Source: Acidobacteriaceae bacterium (lineage in GTDB: Bacteria; Acidobacteriota; Terriglobia; Terriglobales; Acidobacteriaceae). Taken from it: 20,879 nt of DNA. A program made the position numbers and the translations under genes. The DNA lies in assembly GCA_003140785.1 (NCBI GenBank), contig PLKY01000199.1, positions 14,606 through 35,484 on the forward strand, given 5' to 3'. Each line of letters begins with the position of its first letter. The first letter of the stretch is position 1. The notes under the pieces were generated by a model. That model was not told where the DNA came from, did no database searches, and saw nothing but the letters and a program-made list of their open reading frames with translations. Positions 15,557 through 20,879 of this stretch are shown here, in pieces.

Positions 15557-17296
15557 CTACTTGAGGCCCTGCATCGCAGCGTCGACGGCGACTTTCATTA
15601 CGCCGCAATCGGAGAGGAATCGCACCAGCCCTCCAGTCAGGGGTTCGGTGGGCCCAGAAGGCATTTGTGCTGCCGATCGCAAGCTTCCCGTATTGGCTCG
15701 GGTCCACTGTGCAGAGACCCGGCGCAGAGAAGGAGCACCTGCAACCGGTGCATGCGGCGCGACTGCCAATTTCATGTCGCCGGAACCTTGCGCATCGAGA
15801 ACGAGCGCGGTGAGACGCCGGGCCAGGTCGAGATTGAAGCTCTCTGTAACAAAGACCGTTTTGCCGCGGGTTGTAATTACAACAGGACCTTCATCGGTGG
15901 TAAAAGCCTTCTCTTCCGTCCCGTCGTTGGCGGAATGTTGGGCGATTTCGATGGGCTTGAGGCCGGAATATTTGCGGCCTAGGTCAGAGGCATAGAGGGT
16001 CGCAAATGCCTTTGCAGAGGCGCTGCTCTTCCACGCGGAAAAATAGAGCAACGCAATGGATTTGGTTGAAGCCAGGTCGGTCGGGGTAGCGTTGCGCAAC
16101 TGGCCGGCCCAATAGAGTCCGCCATCCCACGCGGGAGTGAAATCGTTCGCGGCTGTTTCGCCGCCGAAGATGCCCGCGAGGATGTGCACATCGAGCTGGC
16201 CGACCTGGCCAATGTCATAAGGACGATAAAGCCCATCGACCAGCGGATGGATGTCGGGAAGCAACGGCACCACGGGAACGTGTCCCTTTTCGTATTCGCG
16301 TGGGTTGATAATCTCCCAGGTAGATGTAGGCGGGCGATCGAGAGCACCGCTGAATGCCGCAGCCTGCCCCTGGTCCATCCATACATCCTGTTCAAAGCTG
16401 AGGCCCTCGCGATAGGGAAACATCAGCGACTCCGAGAGGAGCAGGGGAGCGCGGGCGAGCACGGGCGAATCTCCCGTTCCTGTCATCTGCTGCTTGAGGA
16501 CGTCGACCACTTCGGGATCTTTGAGCAGGCTATGTCCCGAGGGCTTGAGGATGTTATCCAACATCACGGCGGTGGCCTGGCCTTCGGTCACGGCTTCGCG
16601 TGCCGTGTCGAGTTCATCTTTCGCCAGATGAACGGAGTCGTCGCCGGAGTTCAGGGAGACGTCGGGTGGTGTCTGGTCGCTCCATTTGTCCAGGTCTACA
16701 TGCTGGTCCTGTAGAGCGTGGGTTAGTTCGTGTGCGAGCACGGGCTTTTGTTCGTCGACGTCGACCCAGTCAAGGAGATTCACCGTCTTCGATTTGGGAT
16801 CGTAGTAGGCCTCGATCTGCTCCTTGAGAAGCGAAAGGAGAAAAGGCTTCAGATCGAAATCGCGGTCGAGGAGGCCAAATTTCTTAAGGACGATTTCGCT
16901 GCGCTGCATGCGCCGGGAGTCCTCGTCTTCGTTGAACTTCTCACTCAGGTAGCTTTCGACGGCGGTCCGCGTGGTCATCTGCCGTTTGACTTCGCTCTTG
17001 ATCGGCAGCCCGGTTTCATCCGAGGAGAACTTCAGAAGCTGATCGACGAGCGCGAACAACTGCTGCGCCTGCTGCGCCGTGATGTGGGTTTCTGGCTTGG
17101 ACGTGTCTTTCGCTGGGGAACTGGCGGCTGGAGGATTAGCGGGCGCCTGGGACGGACTGGCCGTCTGTTGTGCGGTTTCCAGAGCGGCGGGGGCTGTGCG
17201 CCTCTGACTTGCTCCGGCAGGCGCTACGAAGCAGAGCGCAACCGCCAAAGTGCAGATCCACCAGTATTTTCGAGCCAATTCTGAGCTCCATCTCAT
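15557..17296 (-). CDS. Secreted HELTH-type zinc metalloprotease-like protein
   Basis: The 579-residue protein starts with a signal peptide (basic MRWSSELARK, hydrophobic WWICTLAVALCFVAPAGA, likely cut after ASA-like residues ~29), then a Pro/Ala/Ser-rich linker to ~70. The HExxH zinc motif is His189-Glu-Leu-Thr-His193 within LAHELTHALQDQHVD. A glutamate in EAVTEGQATAVM (Glu234 or Glu238) is a good third ligand, giving a gluzincin-like layout. The ~340 residues downstream are of unknown fold, with no repeats seen. I know this type of protein from acidobacterial genomes but not a proven activity. A strong SD lies just upstream. The protein is predicted to act in the periplasm or outside the cell. 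The next gene in the transcript is a TPR-glycosyltransferase. Confidence 0.8.
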   Translation of the reverse strand: MRWSSELARKYWWICTLAVALCFVAPAGASQRRTAPAALETAQQTASPSQAPANPPAASSPAKDTSKPETHITAQQAQQLFALVDQLLKFSSDETGLPIKSEVKRQMTTRTAVESYLSEKFNEDEDSRRMQRSEIVLKKFGLLDRDFDLKPFLLSLLKEQIEAYYDPKSKTVNLLDWVDVDEQKPVLAHELTHALQDQHVDLDKWSDQTPPDVSLNSGDDSVHLAKDELDTAREAVTEGQATAVMLDNILKPSGHSLLKDPEVVDVLKQQMTGTGDSPVLARAPLLLSESLMFPYREGLSFEQDVWMDQGQAAAFSGALDRPPTSTWEIINPREYEKGHVPVVPLLPDIHPLVDGLYRPYDIGQVGQLDVHILAGIFGGETAANDFTPAWDGGLYWAGQLRNATPTDLASTKSIALLYFSAWKSSASAKAFATLYASDLGRKYSGLKPIEIAQHSANDGTEEKAFTTDEGPVVITTRGKTVFVTESFNLDLARRLTALVLDAQGSGDMKLAVAPHAPVAGAPSLRRVSAQWTRANTGSLRSAAQMPSGPTEPLTGGLVRFLSDCGVMKVAVDAAMQGLK

Positions 17297-17301
17297 GCAA
17301 T

Positions 17302-17308
17302 CTCCTTT
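17302..17308 (-). promoter_or_regulatory. Ribosome binding site of the metalloprotease gene
   Basis: On the minus strand the sequence reads AAAGGAG, five bases before the ATG at 17296. This strong match confirms the start and therefore the signal peptide. Confidence 0.7.
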
Positions 17309-17353
17309 GACGGCGGATTCCTAGGGCGCGCGTACAGCCTCCCATCCCAAGGC

Positions 17354-17359
17354 TATAAT
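17354..17359 (+). promoter_or_regulatory. Candidate -10 box of the ygfZ operon
   Basis: A perfect TATAAT lies in the 111-base divergent region between the metalloprotease gene and the YgfZ-type gene, about 50 bases before the GTG at 17408. No convincing -35 is found 16-18 bases upstream. It is the best promoter candidate for the right-hand plus-strand operon. Confidence 0.4.
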
Positions 17360-17407
17360 CAGGAAGCGGGCAAACGCGAACTTTGGCGCGAACTTTGCGA
17401 AAGAAAA

Positions 17408-18544
17408 GTGATTGTTGGGCCTTGGAATCGCTCCCCTATGACTGAATCGGCAATCGCAACAACGGCTCTGGTCACGCCAGTCGCGGCGCAATTAATGGCG
17501 GCAGCCAAGCCGCCCCGGCTTGTTGAGTATCGATGCGTACTGACTCCACAGGAGTTGGACGCGCCCGCGACTGAAACAGCGGCACTGACCTCAGGAGTGG
17601 CTGTCCACGACCTTGGCTGGATGCGGCGCATGGCTGTACGCGGCGAGGACCGATTTCGCTGGCTCAGCGGCATGGTTTCGAACACTGTGCAAGAGCTTGC
17701 GCCGAATGGTGGAGCCTGGAACCTGGTGCTGAATGCGCAGGGTCGCATTCAGGGCGATCTCATGACATGGCGCGACGGCGACGTGATCGAGTTGGAGATT
17801 GCCGGCGACCAATATGCGCGCTTGCTGGCGCATCTCGAACACTTCATCATCATGGACGATGTGGAGCTCGTTCCGCTCGGCCGTGAGTCGTCGGCTGAAA
17901 CAGCATTGGGGCTTACCGGTCCGCAGGCAAGCGAGGTGCTCGAGCGCATGGGCCTGCCGCCGCTTGCGGAACCGATGACGGCGACACGCGTGGAGTGGAA
18001 CGGGCTTGACCTTGGGATTCGACGCGGCTATGGCACGGTTGCGGAGCACTATGAGATTTGGACGCCTATCGCGGGACTGACACGGCTCTGGCGGACTTCG
18101 ACGACAGCGGGAGCGATCCCGGTTGGCGTCGCAATATTGGAAGCATTTCGCATTGCGGAGGGAATCCCGACTTTCGGCGTGGACATGGTGGAACGCGATC
18201 TGCCTCAGGAGACCTCGCAGATGCGGGCATTGCACTTCAGCAAGGGCTGCTACCTCGGACAGGAAATCGTCGAACGCATCCGTTCGCGCGGAAACGTGCA
18301 CAAGCATCTGCGCTCGCTGGAAATCGTTGGGCCGGTGCCGAGTGCAGGCACAGAACTTCTGCTGGGCGACGTTCAAGCGGGACAGATCACGAGCGCTGCG
18401 GAATTGCCGCTCGCTGCTGGAAGCCGTGTCTTTGGCCTGGGAATGATCCGCAGTGAAGCGGACGCGCGCAACGAGCCCTTCACTTATCGTGCGGGTTCGG
18501 ACGCCGGTACGGCGCGGATTCTGACCACGCCACCAAAATTCTGA
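17408..18544 (+). CDS. ygfZ: YgfZ/GcvT-like folate-binding protein
   Basis: The 378-residue protein resembles YgfZ, a GcvT-related tetrahydrofolate-binding protein that helps maintain certain Fe-S enzymes. The decisive motif is HFSKGCYLGQEIVERIRSRG (YgfZ-type KGCYxGQE, Cys281), which distinguishes it from true GcvT aminomethyltransferase. Upstream are the folate-binding barrel segments (RFRWLSGMVSNTVQEL, GRIQGDLMTWRDGDVIELE). The GTG at 17408 and the in-frame ATG at 17438 are both possible starts; the GTG has the better purine-rich leader. The first ~50 residues are poorly conserved. It is the first gene of the plus-strand operon, 21 bases before the DUF1844 gene. Confidence 0.87.
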   Translation: MIVGPWNRSPMTESAIATTALVTPVAAQLMAAAKPPRLVEYRCVLTPQELDAPATETAALTSGVAVHDLGWMRRMAVRGEDRFRWLSGMVSNTVQELAPNGGAWNLVLNAQGRIQGDLMTWRDGDVIELEIAGDQYARLLAHLEHFIIMDDVELVPLGRESSAETALGLTGPQASEVLERMGLPPLAEPMTATRVEWNGLDLGIRRGYGTVAEHYEIWTPIAGLTRLWRTSTTAGAIPVGVAILEAFRIAEGIPTFGVDMVERDLPQETSQMRALHFSKGCYLGQEIVERIRSRGNVHKHLRSLEIVGPVPSAGTELLLGDVQAGQITSAAELPLAAGSRVFGLGMIRSEADARNEPFTYRAGSDAGTARILTTPPKF

Positions 18545-18565
18545 ATCGATTGGAAGTACAGAGCC

Positions 18566-19171
18566 ATGAGCGATACGCCGAAATTTGAAGTGATCGACCG
18601 CCGCAAGATGAAGGCGGAAGAAGAGCAGGAGCACGCACCGAAACAACCAGAGCCCGCCGCAGCGCCTACGGAGGCGTCCTCGGGGCCGAGGCTCGTGGTG
18701 TCCGAGAGTAGCGCCGATGCGGCTGCCGAGAAGTCAGCGGGCGCATTGTCCGTCGAAGAGCCGCTGCCCGAGATGCCGGATGCGCCTTCGGTGGAGGAAA
18801 GCCGCCAGCAGAAGTCGGCATACGATGCCTCCGCGCAACGGCTCGAGGACTTGGTTCGGGCGCAGAATCCCACCGTGGGCGCGCAGCCGCCCGTAGGCTT
18901 CGAGCATCTGGTGCAACAGCTTTATCTCTCCGCAATGATCCAGATGGGAGCCGGAGCGCAGGAAGGGCAGCGTCCGCGCGTCGACATCATGGGGGCGAGA
19001 CAGACCATTGACATGCTGGGCGTGCTGGCGGAAAAGACAAAGGGCAACTTGTCCGAGCTAGAGGATCGCACGTTGCAGACGGCACTTTTCGATGTACGCA
19101 TGGCATTCCTCGAGTTGACCAACATGATTTCGCTGCAGGGCGTTCAGCCTCCGCCACCGGCGAAACGCTGA
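18566..19171 (+). CDS. DUF1844 domain protein
   Basis: The 201-residue protein has an N-terminal half (~1-95) rich in Glu, Ala, Pro and Lys that looks disordered. It is followed by a DUF1844 domain (~108-185) with FEHLVQQLYLSAMIQMGAGA and IDMLGVLAEKTKGNLSELE, then a helix ending FLELTNMIS. DUF1844 is common in acidobacteria and planctomycetes, with unknown function. A short proline-rich tail closes the protein. It lies eight bases before the MBL-fold gene, within the ygfZ-ribF transcript, which suggests but does not show a link to cofactor metabolism. Confidence 0.88.
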   Translation: MSDTPKFEVIDRRKMKAEEEQEHAPKQPEPAAAPTEASSGPRLVVSESSADAAAEKSAGALSVEEPLPEMPDAPSVEESRQQKSAYDASAQRLEDLVRAQNPTVGAQPPVGFEHLVQQLYLSAMIQMGAGAQEGQRPRVDIMGARQTIDMLGVLAEKTKGNLSELEDRTLQTALFDVRMAFLELTNMISLQGVQPPPPAKR

Positions 19172-19178
19172 ACGGGGA

Positions 19179-19970
19179 ATGGAAGGCCTGCTGACATTTC
19201 TGGGCACTGGAACTTCCATGGGGGTTCCAACGCTCGGGTGCAGTTGTGCGGTTTGTACGTCGACTGACCCGCACGACCGCCGCTTACGTCCTTCTGTGCT
19301 GCTGCGCTGGCATGAGGCAGGCCGGGAACGTGTTGTGGTCATCGACACAGGACCGGACTTCCGCGAACAGGCGTTGCGTACCGGACTGTCTCGCGTCGAT
19401 GCCGTCTTTTATACGCATGGACATGCCGATCACATCCTGGGCATGGACGATCTGCGCCCGCTGAGCTTTGTGGCGGCTCGCGAGGGCGGACAGATTCCCT
19501 TGTATGCCACAGAAGAGACAGCGGGGACTTTGCGTAAAGTATTCGATTACACGTTTTCGCCTGAGGCGACCTACCCTACGCGCGCACGCGTGCGCATTGA
19601 ACCGCTGGAGGAGAAGACGACGGTGCACAGCGTCGAATTTCTTCGCATTCCCGTGCTGCACGGGAAAATGGGAATCGTGGGGTTTCGCTTCGGCCGCACG
19701 GCATATCTGACCGACGTAAGCACAATTCCAGAAACAAGCTTCGCGTTGATGGAAGGGTTGGATTGCGTCATTCTTTCCGCGCTGCGCCATAAGCCGCATC
19801 CCAGCCACGCCACGCTCGACCAGGCCGTAGAGTGGGCCCGCCGCATTGGCGCGCGACAGACCTGGTTTACCCACATTGCTCACGAACTGGGCCACGCTGA
19901 GACCAACCGGACCTTGCCTGACGGTATGGCGCTGGCCTACGACGGACTGTGGTTTCCCGTGGTGCTATGA
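19179..19970 (+). CDS. MBL-fold metallohydrolase, PhnP-like
   Basis: The 263-residue cytoplasmic protein belongs to the metallo-beta-lactamase superfamily and most resembles PhnP, a phosphoribosyl cyclic phosphodiesterase. The metal motif is THGHADHILGMDD (His80, His82, Asp84, His85). Cys21, Cys23 and Cys26 in LGCSCAVC match the structural zinc site of PhnP, with His232 or His235 in FTHIAHELGH as a plausible fourth ligand. PhnP normally belongs to the C-P lyase operon, but no phn gene is here, so the substrate is probably another cyclic nucleotide or phosphodiester. The ATG at 19179 follows the DUF1844 stop closely, and its TGA overlaps the ribF ATG (ATGA). Confidence 0.85.
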   Translation: MEGLLTFLGTGTSMGVPTLGCSCAVCTSTDPHDRRLRPSVLLRWHEAGRERVVVIDTGPDFREQALRTGLSRVDAVFYTHGHADHILGMDDLRPLSFVAAREGGQIPLYATEETAGTLRKVFDYTFSPEATYPTRARVRIEPLEEKTTVHSVEFLRIPVLHGKMGIVGFRFGRTAYLTDVSTIPETSFALMEGLDCVILSALRHKPHPSHATLDQAVEWARRIGARQTWFTHIAHELGHAETNRTLPDGMALAYDGLWFPVVL

Positions 19971-20879
19971 CAGAGAACATCATCCCCATTTACCGATCAC
20001 TGGCTGAGATTCCGGCGGATCTTGGCTCGCACGTTGCGGCAATCGGCAACTTCGATGGAGTCCACCTCGGTCATCGCGAGATCCTTTCCAGTGCAGTTGA
20101 GGACGCGCGGGAGCGAGCCGTGCGCGCGCTGGTCATCACGTTCGATCCGCATCCTGAGCAGTTCCTGCGGCCGGACGTTGCGCCGAAAATGCTTACTCCC
20201 ATCCCCGAGCGGCTGCACCTTCTAAGGTCTACCGGCGTGGACGCGGTGCTCGTGCTGCCGTTCGATGCGGCGCTGGCCAATATGCGAGCCGAAGAATTTG
20301 TGCAGCGGGTTCTGGTGGGGACCCTGCATGTTTGCGCGCTACACGAGGGAGGCAATTTTCGGTTCGGCTATCGTGCTGAAGCAGGAGTTGATGAGCTGCG
20401 CGCATTCGGGGCCACGTACGGATTTGCTGTTCATGTGCATCGCGCGGTGCGTGTGCATGGGTTGGAGATTTCAAGCTCGGCAGTGCGCGGATTCGTCGCT
20501 GCCGGGGACATGAAGCGCGCGCGCTGGATGCTGGGCAGGCCTTTCGCCGTGCGGTCGACCCCTGCGCGCGGACGTGGCATCGGCACGCGGTTGCTGGTGC
20601 CCACGGTGAACTTTGCGGTCTATGAAGCCCTCTTGCCGGCGTTCGGCGTCTACGTCACGCGGCTGACCGTGGGTTCGAGATGCTTTCAAGCGGTGACCAA
20701 TGTGGGCAACCGGCCCACGTTCGAAGGCGTTGGATCTGGCGTGGAAACACACATCCTGAACTTTGAGCCGATCGATCTCAATGAGGAGACGAAACTCGAA
20801 CTGGAATTCCTGCTGCGGTTGCGCGGAGAGATGACGTGGCCCTCTCCGGAAGCGCTGAAGGCGCAGATCATGAAGGATA
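19967..20879 (+). CDS. ribF: Bifunctional riboflavin kinase/FAD synthetase, 3' end outside window
   Basis: RibF phosphorylates riboflavin to FMN and adenylylates FMN to FAD. The frame opens with ATG at 19967, overlapping the previous stop by four bases, and continues without a stop to the last base; 304 residues are visible. The FAD-synthetase half shows IGNFDGVHLGH (26-36), TFDPHPEQFLRP (58-69), NFRFGYRAEAGVDEL and EISSSAVR (167-174), the nucleotidyltransferase signature. The kinase half shows GRGIGTRLLVPTVNF with the catalytic PT(V)N, GVYVTRLTVG, TNVGNRPTFEG and VETHILNF. Only a few C-terminal residues are likely missing. It matches the full-length bacterial bifunctional enzyme. Confidence 0.95.
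   Translation, partial: MTENIIPIYRSLAEIPADLGSHVAAIGNFDGVHLGHREILSSAVEDARERAVRALVITFDPHPEQFLRPDVAPKMLTPIPERLHLLRSTGVDAVLVLPFDAALANMRAEEFVQRVLVGTLHVCALHEGGNFRFGYRAEAGVDELRAFGATYGFAVHVHRAVRVHGLEISSSAVRGFVAAGDMKRARWMLGRPFAVRSTPARGRGIGTRLLVPTVNFAVYEALLPAFGVYVTRLTVGSRCFQAVTNVGNRPTFEGVGSGVETHILNFEPIDLNEETKLELEFLLRLRGEMTWPSPEALKAQIMKD

Noticed and set aside
17591..18646. 351-codon open frame antisense to the YgfZ gene
   Set aside because: Low-complexity composition and the clear YgfZ motif on the other strand make this a shadow.

Overview
The window looks like chromosomal DNA of a GC-rich, free-living Gram-negative bacterium. Gene content suggests an acidobacterium of the Terriglobia type, but this is inferred from protein style and not from a marker gene. 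Supporting points are a menaquinone-type MenG, a DUF1844 protein, a large secreted HELTH-type metalloprotease, TPR-glycosyltransferase proteins and a stand-alone PASTA protein. Coding density is very high. The longest gap between recognised genes is 164 bases (12082-12245), and I see no tRNA, rRNA, CRISPR array, transposase or integrase.

Layout. (1) 1-373: end of a TPR protein cut by the window edge. (2) 406-1584: aroC. (3) 1625-2627: two overlapping small genes, a protein of unknown family and a HEPN-like helical protein. They sit like a cassette between aroC and the translation-start cluster. (4) 2646-5462: def-fmt-rsmB, tightly packed: Met-tRNA formylation, deformylation and 16S rRNA m5C methylation. 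(5) 10482-5475 on the minus strand: aroB, menG, an OsmC-type protein, a membrane-anchored PASTA protein, an MFS exporter and a UPF0303 protein. The first four are almost certainly one transcript (junctions of 1 nt overlap, 31 nt and 4 nt overlap); the last two follow after 39 and 68 nt. (6) 10561-14120 on the plus strand: a short Hsp70-type ATPase, a possible 37-residue ORF, an AIM24-family protein and an AI-2E/PerM-type membrane protein. (7) 17296-14130 on the minus strand: a secreted zinc-metalloprotease-like protein followed 17 nt later by a TPR-glycosyltransferase. (8) 17408 to the right edge on the plus strand: YgfZ-type folate-binding protein, DUF1844 protein, PhnP-like metallo-beta-lactamase-fold hydrolase, and ribF, which runs off the end of the window.

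Functionally most of this is core metabolism: the shikimate pathway (aroB, aroC), menaquinone (menG), formyl-methionine handling, flavin synthesis and Fe-S protein maintenance (YgfZ). The accessory-looking items are the HEPN-like two-gene cassette, the lidless Hsp70 and the metalloprotease/glycosyltransferase pair. The HEPN-like cassette is the best candidate for an undescribed system. Its partner gene is of unknown family and the two genes are translationally coupled, but its function cannot be read from sequence alone.
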